A DNA stretch of 64,000 nt from Oryzias latipes (taxonomy: Eukaryota > Chordata > Actinopteri > Beloniformes > Adrianichthyidae). The stretch is from the NCBI RefSeq assembly GCF_002234675.1, contig NC_019872.2, positions 8,634,950 through 8,698,949 on the forward strand, written 5' to 3'. This document shows positions 40,624 to 52,195 of the stretch, piece by piece; within the stretch, counting starts at the first letter, position 1; each line of letters opens with the position of its first letter. The translations under genes were made by a program, and so were the position numbers. The notes beneath the pieces were generated by a model, which worked only from the letters and a program-made list of their open reading frames with translations, was not told the DNA's origin and searched no databases.

Positions 40624-41842
40624 TAAAGCCATATTATTTCCCAAAACACACTCCTCTCCTTACAATACAACAGCACTGGATTAAACTGCGCCGTTTCAGT
40701 AATGGATGTTTTTTTCTGTATTTAACATTAAATCATACCGGTAAAACATGCATGCTGGTGTGTGTTTTAAAAAGGCAGCGAGCGCAAAACTGAGTTGGTT
40801 GTGGTTCATTTTTTTTTTTTCAGTCATCAATCAGCATCCAAAAATGAATCAAAGTCCTCATCTTCTGTATCTGAAATGAACATCAAACACGCCAGCTTCC
40901 CTTCCATCATCGTCAGAGTCTGTTTTGTTGCTGTGCTGCTCTAAAGAACAGTGCAAGCAGACACGTCAGCCCCAGCTTTAGTCCTAAAGTCCAAAAGTGT
41001 GGCGTAGCTCGCCCGGCGCTGCCTCCCAGTAAAAGGAGCGGAGTATGGACAGCTTTTCATTGTCATCTGCTGGAAGTTGCTGCGCTCGAGTCGATCTTCC
41101 CACACAGGCAACCTCGCCTTGTATCCGTGGAAACTCAGCTGCTGCTGCGTCTTCTTGTCTTGTCGGAGTTGGTTTTACCAGCGTCCTCACTTGTGAACCA
41201 TGGATTTATTATTTTAAATTCTCTGGCATCTAAGTTTTTGGTAAAGTTAGAAAGATATTCACAGATTCGGACTTCCAGCCTTAATAACTCTTCTGAACAT
41301 TCAAATGTGTCAGCAAGTATTTTAAAAAATTTGTATTAACACAGAGAGTGAACTACAAATGCATTTCAAAAGAAAAAAGATTGCTTTTTGCCTTTTAATC
41401 AGAATTGTTCGCTTCAAGCTGTGAATGCAGACATGCAGCGAGCCGGCTGCCGAGGGACCGAACTGCTGCTGCTTGATTCCCATGTTAATCCGCTTAGCTG
41501 ATAGATTGCAGTTTAAACTGTGCTTCATAGTCGTGTCTCTACGCATTTTCAGGGTTTCAAAAGCGAAATTGTTCTGCATTATGCACATATCTGCACCTTT
41601 GCACTGGGGGCGAGGGGTCTTATTTCACATCCCCACCTCTCTCCAAACCGTTCTCATGCTGTTCTCTCCTAGGTCCTCTTTACCGAAGTCACACAATAAG
41701 ACATTAGGGCCGCTCTGTACATTTTGGAGACAATGTAAGACTTTTATTCTCGCCTCATGGTTGTGAAAATACTGTATATAGAAACTATGATAAAAGGCAG
41801 AGAGCCGCATGCAGCTCAAGAGCCGCCTGTTTACCACCCCTG
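40464..41842. mobile_element. Non-autonomous hAT-like transposon
   Basis: About 1.38 kb inserted in the right arm of the foldback element. Ends read CAGGGGGGGCGAAC (from 40468) and ACCACCCCTG (to 41842), matching the CAGGGG...CCCCTG ends of hAT elements. Flanking octamers CTCTAGCA (40456-40463) and CTCTGATA (41843-41850) align with the expected uninterrupted arm and look like a diverged 8-bp duplication, the hAT length. No transposase frame of useful length was recognised. It carries a CA microsatellite. Confidence 0.65.
40558..40620. repeat. AC dinucleotide microsatellite
   Basis: About 31 AC units inside the hAT-like element; any reading frames over it are artefacts. Confidence 0.97.
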
Positions 41843-42042
41843 CTCTGATAAATGAAAGTCCCGCCCTGCTGCCTCACCGAATTTGACCAGCAAATCTGAG
41901 TTGATCTGAGTGACAACACACCCCTGAACACCGGCCCCCAACTGACAAAAACGCCCCCTTAACACTGTGCAAAAATCCAGGTGAGCACGCAAAGGGGAAT
42001 TGACCAGGCAAGATCGCCCCTCAGTTAGGATTGCAGGCGTGC

Positions 42043-42518
42043 TGTCACGGTGCCTGGCGGTCTCCTCCCCCCTCCAGCTCTGCCCTAATGTTCCTGATTG
42101 CCACCAGCTGCCATCACTCTCCTCATCATCTTCTGTGGATTCAAAAGGAGATCAACGCCACTACTCGACGCCAGTTTGTTACCCCTTATGGTGACTGCTC
42201 TGGTTCTAGCCTCGTTACAGCTTTGTTCCAAGTCTCTGGCTCTAACTAATTCTTTGCTCCCTGTCTCAGGATCCTACCGCTCACGAGTGACGGCAGCACG
42301 GACCTTCCATTCTATGCCTCAGGAGCACGGAAACTCTCGGCAGCCGCTAACCGTTTCAAGTCCCTCCAGCCACGCCACAGCCACGTCTAACCTGGACACT
42401 CCTCAAACCAGCCATCTTCACATCTGGAGCAAACAATAAATCCATTCTCATCCTCCACTTACCTGTCTTCCTTCTGGGTTGCAGCATCTGGGTTCCTCAT
42501 CCTTGTGAAATCATGACA
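42043..42518 (+). repeat. 5' LTR
   Basis: 476 bp, TG...CA. It contains GCCAGTTTGTT at 42170-42180, exactly complementary to 42520-42530 just outside the LTR. If self-priming applies, transcription would begin at about 42170, placing U3 at 42043-42169. It carries 10 bp absent from the 3' LTR. Confidence 0.93.
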
Positions 42519-43526
42519 GAACAAACTGGCCAACTTCCGGACCCAGCTGATCCAGAGGGACTTCGTTTTGCCGTCAGCCAGCAAGGCATCGCCCTGGGCC
42601 GCCAAGCCGACGCTCTGTCGCAAGTATCCTCTGCCCAACAGGAACTTTTTCGGCGCCTGGATGGTCTAACGCAAACTTTGATGAATTTAACTGTCCAGGG
42701 GGCTACCCCCGCACCATCACCTCCCGCTTCCAGCATCGCCGCAGTTTCCGCTTCCGGTCCGTCACCTGAAAACTACCGACTGCAGCCGGAACCATTCTTC
42801 GGCGACGTCGAAGCTTGTGGAGGGTTCCTGCTGCAATGTAGTCTCCTGTTCCAGCAAGCCCCGAGGTATTATGACTCCGACCTCAGCAAGATTACCCTGA
42901 TCATAAACTCACTCCGCAATAAAGCGCTGCAGTGGGCTCAGGCTTTCCTGGCCGCCAATCCTGTCACCCACCTATCGTACGAGCACTTCATTAATGAATT
43001 CAGGCTGGTTTTTGACCAACCCCGTAAGCGGGAGGAAGCCTCACGAAAGCTTCTGGCTCTTAAGCAGCGAAGTCGCTCAGTGAGCGACCACGTCATAGAC
43101 TTCAGAATCCTGGCGGTGGAAGCCGGCTGGACGGATCCAGCATTGAGAGGGGTCTTCTATCAGTCTTTAAATGAAGTCATTAAGGACCACCTGTGTTCGC
43201 AACCAGAAACCCACTCTTTTGAGGAGCTCGTCACGGCGGCTCTCCGTTCGGACACCCGCTTACGTGAACGACAGCATGAAAGACCTCAGCCTCCACGCAG
43301 AAGTCCTGCTAATCCACCACAAGGTACGGCGGCACACATTTCTCCTATAACCCAGTCTGAAACCTCTCGCAGTCAGACCGACGAGCCCATGCAGATTGGA
43401 CACTCCAAGCTTTCCGCAGAGGAGAGGCAGCGACGCCGGATCGAAGGGGCATGCTTTTACTGCGGAAAACCAGGACACCAGGTACACCAATGTAGCCTGC
43501 GTTTAAACTCCAAAACCCCCCGCTAG
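42513..43526 (+). CDS. gag: Retrotransposon gag
   Basis: 337 aa. The ATG lies within the last six bases of the 5' LTR, so the start of gag overlaps the inferred primer site. A central capsid-like region of retrotransposon gag type (PFFGDVEACGGFLLQC onward) is followed by a C-terminal CCHC zinc knuckle, CFYCGKPGHQVHQC, that binds RNA. It ends at TAG 43524-43526 just after a run of six C residues. The product would form the virus-like particle of the element. Confidence 0.9.
   Translation: MTEQTGQLPDPADPEGLRFAVSQQGIALGRQADALSQVSSAQQELFRRLDGLTQTLMNLTVQGATPAPSPPASSIAAVSASGPSPENYRLQPEPFFGDVEACGGFLLQCSLLFQQAPRYYDSDLSKITLIINSLRNKALQWAQAFLAANPVTHLSYEHFINEFRLVFDQPRKREEASRKLLALKQRSRSVSDHVIDFRILAVEAGWTDPALRGVFYQSLNEVIKDHLCSQPETHSFEELVTAALRSDTRLRERQHERPQPPRRSPANPPQGTAAHISPITQSETSRSQTDEPMQIGHSKLSAEERQRRRIEGACFYCGKPGHQVHQCSLRLNSKTPR
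42520..42530 (+). promoter_or_regulatory. Candidate self-priming primer-binding site
   Basis: AACAAACTGGC begins two bases after the LTR end and is the perfect reverse complement of GCCAGTTTGTT in each LTR (42170-42180; 46971-46981 in the 3' copy). Pairing stops exactly at 11 bp on both sides. No tRNA-type TGG start directly abuts the LTR. Tf1 of fission yeast primes reverse transcription with the first 11 nt of its own RNA, and related sushi elements have been proposed to do the same. Confidence 0.7.
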
Positions 43527-43608
43527 AGGACAGGCCGCGGGCGGGTCAAGTCTTGTCATCTTCTAAAGATTTTCTCCGCATTCCTGTCAAGTTAAGTCAT
43601 GTTTCTGA

Positions 43609-46600
43609 GACTTTGGATCTCCACGCTTTGACTCCGGCGCTGAACAGAATCTTATAGATCACAGCCTAGTTACTCGCCTGTCCCTGCCTACAGAGTCCCT
43701 TCCTTCCCCTATTAGAGCCGCTGGGTTGGGGGGTCAACACCTTTCGGTGATTACTCACCGTACGGAACCGGTGTTATTAATTACTTCTGGTAATCATAGA
43801 GAATTCGCCCGGTTCTTCGTAACTCAAACCCCCCAGAACCCCATTATTCTGGGGTACTCTTGGCTTCGTCACCACAACCCGCAATTTGATTGGGTCCATC
43901 GTCGTATTATTGGTTGGAGCGAGTTCTGCCTCGCTAACTGTTTGCAATCCGCTGTTCCACCCGCTAATTCTGCCTCCGTTAAATCTCCTGAGGAGATCGA
44001 TCTGTCTAACGTGCCTAGTTGCTACCACGATCTTCACACCGTTTTCAGCAAAGTTAAGGCTGGTGCCTTACCTCCCCACCGGCCTTACGACTGTTCAATC
44101 ACTTTATTGGACGGCGCTCCTCTCCCTAAAAGTAGGCTGTTCAATCTCTCTGGCCCCGAGAAAGCCGCTATGGAGGTTTACATTCAAGAGGCACTTTCCT
44201 CGGGGCACATTCGTCCTTCTTCCTCCCCTGTCGGTGCAGGGTTTTTTTTTGTCGAGAAGAAGGACAAAACCCTCCGACCGTGCGTAGATTATCGAGAACT
44301 AAATCAGATCACGGTAAAAGACAAGTATTCCCTTCCGCTCATCAGCTCTGTCTTTGACTCGATTCAGGAGGCCCGTATCTTTTCCAAGCTTGACCTACGA
44401 AATGCTTATCATCTCGTACGGGTCAAGGAGGGTGATGAATGGAAAACCGCTTTCAAAACTCCTCTCGGTCATTATGAGTATCTCGTCATGCCATTCGGGT
44501 TAACAAACGCTCCTGCCGTGTTCCAGCGCCTCATAAACGACGTTCTACGGGACTTTATCGACCGCTTCGTTTTTGTCTACCTTGACGACATACTGATCTA
44601 CTCTAAACATCCTGATCAGCACAGAAACCACGTTCGTCAGGTACTCCAACGATTGTCTGAAAATCAGCTTTTTGTCAAAGCCGAAAAATGTCTGTTTCAT
44701 TCCACCGTCGTCCCCTTCTTAGGGTACATCTTCGAGGCAGGTAGCATTCGACCCGACCCCGCTAAAATCGAGGCTGTCTCCAAGTGGGAACCCCCTACCA
44801 CGCGTAAGAAACTTCAGCAATTTTTAGGGTTCGCTAATTTCTATAGGCGGTTTATTAGAAATTACAGCTCCATCGCGGCTCCCCTCACGCGACTCACTTC
44901 CACTGTTCGGGCCTACCAATGGAACTCGGATGCCCAAGAAGCTTTTGACACTCTCAAGAACCTCTTCGTTACAGCCCCCATACTAATACAACCCGACCCA
45001 GCTAGACAATTCGTGGTCGAGGTTGACGCCTCCGACTCAGGCGTCGGGGCAGTATTATCTCAGCGGGAAGAGTCCTCCAACAAATTGAAGCCCTGCGCTT
45101 TCTTTTCTAAGAAACTGACCCCTGCTGAGCGCAACTATGATGTGGGCAACCGTGAACTTCTCGCTATTAAATTAGCATTGGAAGAATGGCGACACTGGCT
45201 GGAGGGTGCGGTTCATCCATTTATTGTCTGGACTGATCACAGGAACCTTTCATATCTTCGCTCCGCCAAGAGACTGAATTCCCGTCAAGCCCGCTGGTGC
45301 CTGTTCTTTGACCGTTTCAATTTCACCATAACCTACAGACCAGGAAGCCGCAATATTAAGCCCGACGCCCTCTCACGGAAGTACTGCTCCTCTGATGACC
45401 AGGACGGCACCACGAACCCCATCATTCCCTCCACCTGCATCGTTGGAAACGTTACCTGGGACATTGAGAATAAAGTGATGCAAGCTCAAGGTGAGGAACC
45501 CAATCACCCAGAACCTCCTGACGGAACACTTTATGTACCCCGATCTCTCAGGTCCGACGTCATCACGTGGGCCCACGCCTCACGTCTTGCCTGTCACGGC
45601 GGGGTCACCAGGACTCTCTGCCTCCTCCGTCGGCGTTTTTTCTGGCCCTCCATGACTAAGGACGTTAAGGAGTATGTGGCTGCCTGTACCACCTGCGCCC
45701 GCTCCAAGACCTCCAACTCACCACCGTCTGGTCTCCTCCATCCGCTGTCCACTCCCGGGCGTCCTTGGTCCCACATTGCCCTGGACTTTGTAACCGGTCT
45801 CCCTCCTTCTCAGGGAAACACGGTCGTCCTCACCGTCATAGACCGCTTCTCTAAATTTGTCCTTTTCATCCCGCTCCCACAGTTGCCCACGGCCACCGAA
45901 ACCACGGAGATCCTGGTCCAGCATGTATTCCGTCACCATGGTATTCCTGTGGACATTGTCTCGGATCGGGGCCCCCAGTTTGTCTCCCAGGTTTGGAAGG
46001 CTTTCTGTGGGGCCTTGGGGGCCACAGTCAGCCTGTCCTCAGGCTATCATCCCCAATCTAACGGCCAAGCTGAAAGAGCTAACCAGGAGCTCGAAACATC
46101 ACTGCGTTGTCTCGCCGACCGGAACTCCTCTGACTGGTCCAGGTATCTGGTTTGGGCCGAATATGCGCACAACACTCACCCCTCTTCTGCCACAGGCCTG
46201 TCCCCGTTCGAGGCTGCTCTGGGGTTCCCGCCTCCGCTGTTTCCTTCCCACGAGTTAGACCTCGCTGTCCCCTCTGTTCAGGACCATCTCCGCCGATGCC
46301 AGAGCATCTGGCATCAGACCAAGGCTGCTCTGCTCCAGACTAAGGAGACCAATCGCCGTACGGCCAACCGTCATCGTGTGGTGGGTCCTACATATCACCC
46401 TGGTCAGAAAGTCTGGTTGTCATCCCGTAATATTCCTCTTCAGGCCACCTCCCGCAAGCTCGCCCCCCGCTTCATCGGTCCCTATACTGTGGAAAAGGTC
46501 ATCAATCCCACCTGTGTCCGCCTCCGCCTCCCAGCGGCTCTCAAAGTCCATCCCACCTTTCATGTCTCTCAGGTCAAGCCTGTCGTTGACAGCGCGCTTT

Positions 46601-46845
46601 GCCCGCCATCCGCCTCCCCTCCACCCGCCCGGCTCATCGATGGTGCCCCGGCTTATACGGTCAGTCGGATTTTGGATGTCCGCCGCCGGGGTCGCGGCCA
46701 CCAGTTCCTCGTGGATTGGGAGGGTTACGGTCCGGAGGAACGCTCTTGGGTCTCCCGTTCCCTGATCCTGGACCGTGCCCTCCTTGCTGACTTTTTCCGT
46801 GCCCACCCGGATCGGCGTCCCGGACCGCCTGGAGGCGGTCGTTGA
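43609..46845 (+). CDS. pol: Retrotransposon pol polyprotein (protease, RT, RNase H, integrase, chromodomain)
   Basis: An open frame of about 1078 codons. The protease DSGAE motif begins at 43630. RT follows with CVDYRELN and catalytic YLDDILIY (about 44578-44601). RNase H has [11 protein letters not shown]. Integrase has an HHCC finger and the D, D, E residues in ALDFVTG, SDRGPQF and [12 protein letters not shown]-terminal chromodomain ([11 protein letters not shown] to [10 protein letters not shown]) may direct integration to modified histones. The frame differs from gag. Upstream stops at 43504, 43564 and 43606 in this frame, while protease-leading sequence reads in the third frame, indicate a lesion just before the protease motif. 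Otherwise the polyprotein is intact. Confidence 0.92.
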   Translation, partial: DFGSPRFDSGAEQNLIDHSLVTRLSLPTESLPSPIRAAGLGGQHLSVITHRTEPVLLITSGNHREFARFFVTQTPQNPIILGYSWLRHHNPQFDWVHRRIIGWSEFCLANCLQSAVPPANSASVKSPEEIDLSNVPSCYHDLHTVFSKVKAGALPPHRPYDCSITLLDGAPLPKSRLFNLSGPEKAAMEVYIQEALSSGHIRPSSSPVGAGFFFVEKKDKTLRPCVDYRELNQITVKDKYSLPLISSVFDSIQEARIFSKLDLRNAYHLVRVKEGDEWKTAFKTPLGHYEYLVMPFGLTNAPAVFQRLINDVLRDFIDRFVFVYLDDILIYSKHPDQHRNHVRQVLQRLSENQLFVKAEKCLFHSTVVPFLGYIFEAGSIRPDPAKIEAVSKWEPPTTRKKLQQFLGFANFYRRFIRNYSSIAAPLTRLTSTVRAYQWNSDAQEAFDTLKNLFVTAPILIQPDPARQFVVEVDASDSGVGAVLSQREESSNKLKPCAFFSKKLTPAERNYDVGNRELLAIKLALEEWRHWLEGAVHPFIVWTDHRNLSYLRSAKRLNSRQARWCLFFDRFNFTITYRPGSRNIKPDALSRKYCSSDDQDGTTNPIIPSTCIVGNVTWDIENKVMQAQGEEPNHPEPPDGTLYVPRSLRSDVITWAHASRLACHGGVTRTLCLLRRRFFWPSMTKDVKEYVAACTTCARSKTSNSPPSGLLHPLSTPGRPWSHIALDFVTGLPPSQGNTVVLTVIDRFSKFVLFIPLPQLPTATETTEILVQHVFRHHGIPVDIVSDRGPQFVSQVWKAFCGALGATVSLSSGYHPQSNGQAERANQELETSLRCLADRNSSDWSRYLVWAEYAHNTHPSSATGLSPFEAALGFPPPLFPSHELDLAVPSVQDHLRRCQSIWHQTKAALLQTKETNRRTANRHRVVGPTYHPGQKVWLSSRNIPLQATSRKLAPRFIGPYTVEKVINPTCVRLRLPAALKVHPTFHVSQVKPVVDSALCPPSASPPPARLIDGAPAYTVSRILDVRRRGRGHQFLVDWEGYGPEERSWVSRSLILDRALLADFFRAHPDRRPGPPGGGR

Positions 46846-46856
46846 GGGGGGGGTAC
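46845..46856 (+). promoter_or_regulatory. Polypurine tract
   Basis: A run AGGGGGGGG then TAC directly precedes the 3' LTR and would prime plus-strand DNA synthesis. It overlaps the pol stop codon. Confidence 0.8.
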
Positions 46857-47322
46857 TGTCACGGTGCCTGGCGGTCTCCTCCCCCCTCCAGCTCTGCCCT
46901 AATGTTCCTGATTGCCATCACTCTCCTCATCATCTTCTGTGGATTCAAAAGGAGATCAACGCCACTACTCGACGCCAGTTTGTTACCCCTTATGGTGACT
47001 GCTCTGGTTCTAGCCTCGTTACAGCTTTGTTCCAAGTCTCTGGCTCTAACTAATTCTTTGCTCCCTGTCTCAGGATCCTACCGCTCACGAGTGACGGCAG
47101 CACGGACCTTTCATTCTACACCTCAGGAGCACGGAAACTCTCGGCAGCCGCTAACCGCTTCAAGTCCCTCCAGCCACGCCACAGCCACGTCTAACCTGGA
47201 CACTCCTCAAACCAGCCATCTTCACATCTGGAGCAAACAATAAATCCATTCTCATCCTCCACTTACCTGTCTTCCTTCTGGGTTGCAGCATCTGGGTTCC
47301 TCATCCTTGTGAAATCATGACA
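46857..47322 (+). repeat. 3' LTR
   Basis: 466 bp, TGTCACGG...TCATGACA, followed by target duplication CGTGC. About 99% identical to the 5' LTR except for one 10-bp gap. Confidence 0.94.
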
Positions 47323-47457
47323 CGTGCAGTTTTAAAATACGGGCTCGCTCGGTTAGAATTGTGCCTGCGTGGTTGTAAGGTTCCTCGCTCAGTTCCTAAA
47401 TACGCCCGCTCAGTTGTCTTTACGCCCTTTCACTTCTTGGCAGCGATGAAACGCCAT

Positions 47458-50400
47458 ATTTTCAGTAAAAATAAAAAAATGTCAATATGCTGAGTAAAAA
47501 CTCAAAGATTACAACTTTCACTGATGTAAAAAGTAAACACAAAGTAATTGGACAAATACAATTGAGTGAGAGTATTAAGATTTCGTCATTGCTTTACTCT
47601 GAGTAGAAGTAAAAAGCATTTAAAAAAGTACTTTTGAGAGGTAAATTTTTAAAAGAAATTACTTCAAGAAATGTCTCTCACTACACAGAAAAGGGATGGG
47701 ATTTTATTTAGTAATCCCAGTTTTCTGCACTAGTTTTCTAAAGTTTTTCTTGACTATTAGATCTATTCAAGAGTTGATGTAAAATATTTTTTTCTAATAT
47801 TTAGACCGCCCATGTCATTGCTACATGTGTCTTGGCAACCACATCCTACTTTTTGTGTTTTGACAAAGAAATGTTTATTTCCGTTTTCTGTGCAGGGACA
47901 AAAATACTTTTTTTAATTTTCAAAGCAGAAAATGCAGATTACAGGCCACTTTTTATAAAATAGTTAAATTATTTGCTTTCTTGATGGTCTTTTACTTGTA
48001 ATTAAAAGGGGAGGGGAGGTTGCAAAAAAACCGTGTGCAGCTGTAGGTTTATTTTTGTCTCTGTTATTGTGCTGTGAGCCACGGATGTCAAATCTTCCAG
48101 CTCCACATCTGCAATTCCTCTTGAACATCTGTTTGCAAGAAATCCTTGGATTCGATCCTGACACAGCAAGTCCATTGAAATCCTGCCACTCATCTCATAT
48201 TTCCCTAATGCTCCACCTAAAATGTGATCATCTCAAGTCAAGCCATTCAAAACCATTTCTTTGTTCCCGAGTATCTTTGTGAACTCATTTCAAAACAAAT
48301 ACGTGACTTTGTTAAGACTTCAGTGCATAACAGCTGTTAAAAATCAGATGACGTATTCTCAAAGTCTTGTTTCCTCTGAGTTGTTTGTGCCTGATAAACT
48401 TCCTTAAAACCACTATGAATAGAAATATGTAAAGAAAGAAATGCTGCATTTGCTGTTTTAGGTTGATAGTTTTAGTTACATTTAATACAAGTATAAATAA
48501 GCATTTAACCACAGATGAATGAGTGAAGAGGATTGCTGATGGGGTTGAACAACAAAAAAAAATCTTATGAGAGCATCTTTCGTACACAACAAACACTCTT
48601 CTTTTCATACCTCCAGAAAGGATTTTTACATTCTAAGATGCAATACGTGTTCATGCACAAGCGACTTAACTTTGCTGCATGAAACAGTTCTGTTTGAGGA
48701 AGTATACATGCATTTGTGCTGCAGTTCACTTGTGCTATTTTTCTCTCACTCTTTCATAGTTCCCTTTCTTCTTGCTGTCATTCTCAAACGGTAAAAAGAA
48801 ACCTGGAAGTTTTCTTACCACCCTTTGACTCCTTTCCTAAATCTCTGATCCCGTCGTGACATTCTGCCCCTCCAGAAGTCAAGACGCAGTCCACCCAGTT
48901 AGGCGAGGAAGTGCTGCATGCAGTCATGAGCAGATCATACGTGCACTCAGCTGCGAGCAATGGCAGGCGTGGTCTTTTTAGTTTGCTGCTCACTCCCTCC
49001 ATGCGTTTCAAGGCTTCCTGTGCATGAGTTCTCTTTACATTGCAGTGTGGTTGAATAAGAAAAACATTTTGACCCTCTGACCACCAGCTGGCCAATTTCC
49101 CTCCGGTATAGACCCCCCACCACACACACACAGAAACACTCATGCTCCTTCCACTACCTCTTAAAGATTAAGTTACAGCTATCAGCTCCAAATAGAAAAG
49201 AGCTAAACTTGCCTCATTGCACTATGTGAGCACAGATGAATCTTGAGGTGATTAGTATCTTTTTTTTTCTGGACACAGGAGTTTGTGTGTTTTGAAATCA
49301 GCCCATGTTCCCATTAGGCATAATCTCTTTATAAATGCTCCAGTTACTGCACTGTCCAGATCCCACGCTAAAGCTCCATTCATCAAACACAAAGAACAAA
49401 GAAGGAGAATTTGGTCAAAGCGCAAGAGGGTGGGAGCAGCTTAGACTTAGAACAAAACCATTGATACGGGTCAGAATAAACTTTGCAGCATCAGAGTTCG
49501 CATGTAAAAGTGACCCTGACAACTTGTCATGGGCATAGGAAAGTACATTTCCTGTCATTTTTTTAGTATTATTTTGCAATGACATGGCACATTTTGATCC
49601 ATTATTAAGGAGAGCAGTGTAAAGTATTGGTGTGTGCAGAATAATATTTTTAACATGTTTTTGTGATGATGGAGAAGTCATATTAGGTAAAAATTGCATT
49701 TCTGCGTATTCCGTAATTCAAATTGTTGTAAATCAGGAGCATTTGAAAAAGAGCGTATTTATGACATAGAAAATACGCTGAGCACTGCTCCATTTTGATG
49801 CATCCAGAACTAGATCCGTGTACATCTTTGTTTTCCTCGTCTGAACTGGAATCTGGCTCAAAACTGTATTGCTGGACGGCTCAGATATTGCTCGCCATTT
49901 TTGTTGCACCGCTAATGTTAAGTTGGGGCTGTAAGCTATCGGCAAAGCGTGTGACTAAATGGATGATGGGAATTCAGCGCAGGCTAAATAACTCTGTCCC
50001 AACAATCCTGCCCACAACTCAGAGGGGAATTTTATTGAACTCCTGATGCTCTGCAAAAACTACATGTTCTAGAAAATGACAAAGGTTTTTATATTTAGCA
50101 TAAAAATGACATAAGCATTATAGAACAAAACAAAACACTGGGAATGCTTTCAAAATAGATCGATAGATGATCGGAGTGGGTTTTCAAATCCTTTCTTATA
50201 TTTTTGACTTGAATTTATATTTGTCTCTGAGTCAGTTTTGTCGACATTTCCTGACTAAGCATCTCTGGTTTGTGTGTTCTAATCGATTGCAACCTATATC
50301 CACCTATTTGATCAGAGATGATTTGGCTTATTTGTGATAAAATTAGAATACCAAGTGCTCTGGGAGCCCCAATTGAAACGCATTTGTAGACATGGCCAGG

Positions 50401-52195
50401 TGTAGTTGATGCACAATGGCAGCCAGAGTCTTATACAACTCTACAACATCCTGTAAGGAGGCTAAAACATATGTTTGATTGATTTGGTTTATTTCAAGCA
50501 TTAATTGTAATGTGTGAAACATATGTCTTGATATCAGATGTTCTTTACACTATTGCTATTAATTGGACAATTAATAATATAAATAAATAATAACAATCTC
50601 TTTGGCTACGTGGTCAAGCAAGAAAATTTAGTCATATCCTGTGAGTTTTTGCTTTTTTTAGAATTGTTTTGTCTGTGTTTGACCACATTTTTGTGTCAAA
50701 CAACTCTTTGCAAAGACAAAGTGGTTTTGACAGCTCTCCAAACCAATGGTGTTCAGTTGTTTCCCTCGTCTTTTTTAGCTTAGGATTTAAAAAAGCTCCC
50801 ATAGATGCGAATGCTGTTTTTTTCTTTTCTTTTCTTTCTTTCCAGCTAAACACCAGTTTAATACTTTCTTTGCCATGTAACAAAGCTGCTATAAATGATG
50901 GACAAACTGAAATTTTTGTTGGTCACCTCTTTACTTTAGAGAAAATGTACAAAAGAACATCATTTTCTACATACACAAATGGTAAATTCACAATTTAAGC
51001 TGAATGATAGACTCTAAAACAATTTGAGAATTGTTTGCTCAATCCTCATGACATTTCAGAACGTGTGTCAACATTGATTCAAGGACTGGTGATAAAACAA
51101 AATTCTACATTTGAGTTTTTCAATTTACCGTGTTTCACATGTAAAGACACACACATTCACATGAAAACTAACTCAAGAAGCAACACACAGAATTGGGTAA
51201 CATGAGCGTCTTTAGAAAAATCTGATGCACAATTTATTAATCCTAAAGCTGAGCAGTTTTGAACAGTGTTCATGGAGTACACAATAACTATAAAAAACAT
51301 ATTAATCAGTACATCTAAGTTGTTTGAATGACTTATTCCCCTCATGTTACCTCGTGTCTCAAAAGCAAACGCAACAGAAATCCACGCGTGTATCAGAAAA
51401 CTGTAGATGTGTTTCAACATTTTACACTGCAATTATGTTCTTCAAGTGTAAAATGGTCCCTATAGATAGATGCATTTAATTGTTTACATCGGCAAACTAT
51501 GAAGTCCACATAAAATTCAAGCAATACTGTTGTTAGTGGATTAGATATAAAGCAACCAAAACACGATGTGAAATTTAAGTTTCTTTTCCTTATCGTTCCC
51601 AAAAGTAAAAGCACTTTCTTTTTCTGTTTTGCTTGTAAGCTATCCTAACATTTTATTTTGAAGGCGAAAGACAGTGAATTGACTGCTTAGATAACATTGA
51701 ATCTACAAAACAAAAAGAGAATAAGTCTTACTGTCTAGAAAAGTTTTGATCAGCATGCAGACAGGTCTGAAGGAGCTTCCCTGAAGGAGTCCTTGGCAAC
51801 GAGCTTTACCCAAAAGAATTTTCCAAGCAGCACAAATAATATTCAGTGCAGCAGCAGCAACCTGTTATAATATGCTAAGAAGAGCTGACATGATTCGTCC
51901 GCTGTTTTCAGCCTGCGGTCTGCATCCACAGATGTGTTTAAAATACAAGATTTGGGGATTTGTTACGTAATCTTACTTTTCTCAAGATATTTAAAGGATT
52001 TTAGTTGGGAAAAAAAATGGCCTCACAAACCCTGCTGGTTAAGAACCTCCACTTTAAAAAAAAGAGCCTTCCATGTGTTTGGCTAACAAGTGTAAATGAG
52101 TTGAGGCCTCAGTTTCTGAGGCAGGTGGGACATTCTGTGGTAAAGCTATAGCACCACTGTTGTTTCAATGAGGTCACTTCCTGTCAGTTGGCTTC
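47458..52195. other. Region between transposon block and eln, no recognised gene
   Basis: No exon with family similarity and splice sites was found on either strand. The limk1 first coding exon would be expected here or in 37.5-47.5 kb. A 119-codon reverse-strand frame at 48784-49143 has no recognised similarity. A repeat copy is at 49780-50185. The right end includes the eln 3' UTR; a reverse-strand AATAAA candidate is at 51652-51657. Confidence 0.5.
49780..50185. repeat. Dispersed repeat, copy B
   Basis: Same family and orientation as 35500-35875, diverged by substitutions and indels. Confidence 0.6.

Larger units (their letters stand above)
42043..47322 (+). mobile_element. Ty3/gypsy LTR retrotransposon, Tf1/sushi-type chromovirus
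   Basis: A 5280-bp element with LTRs at 42043-42518 and 46857-47322, both bounded by TGTCA...TGACA, and a perfect 5-bp target duplication CGTGC (42038-42042, 47323-47327). Gag and pol frames lie between. The domain order protease, RT, RNase H, integrase, chromodomain identifies a chromovirus; gag style and chromodomain fit the vertebrate sushi group. The LTRs differ at about four bases plus one 10-bp indel (CAGCTGCCAC near 42110), so insertion is recent. It interrupts the right arm of the foldback element. Confidence 0.95.
39945..47457. mobile_element. Foldback (long inverted repeat) DNA element interrupted by two insertions
   Basis: The left arm starts ATGGCGTTTCATCGCTGCC (39945) and its reverse complement ends the element at 47457. 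The arms (about 39945-40328, and the right arm from about 40405 onward split into three pieces) are complementary over nearly 400 bp, including GGGCGGGACTTTCATT and CTTTAATAGAAAA blocks, leaving a loop of under 100 bp. Without the insertions the element is about 0.85 kb and non-coding. The right arm is broken by a hAT-like element (40464-41842) and an LTR retrotransposon (42043-47322). Flanks share TTTTCA but no clean target duplication, so the superfamily is undecided. Confidence 0.8.

Noticed and set aside
40984-41190. Reverse-strand ORF inside the hAT-like element
   Set aside because: Short and without recognised transposase motifs; may be a decayed fragment but not supportable.
45718-46806. 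Reverse-strand ORFs over the pol gene
   Set aside because: They are shadows of the GC-rich integrase and chromodomain coding sequence.
48784-49143. 119-codon reverse-strand ORF, considered as the missing limk1 5' exon
   Set aside because: It has no LIM zinc-finger spacing, no MRL-type start and no similarity I recognise.
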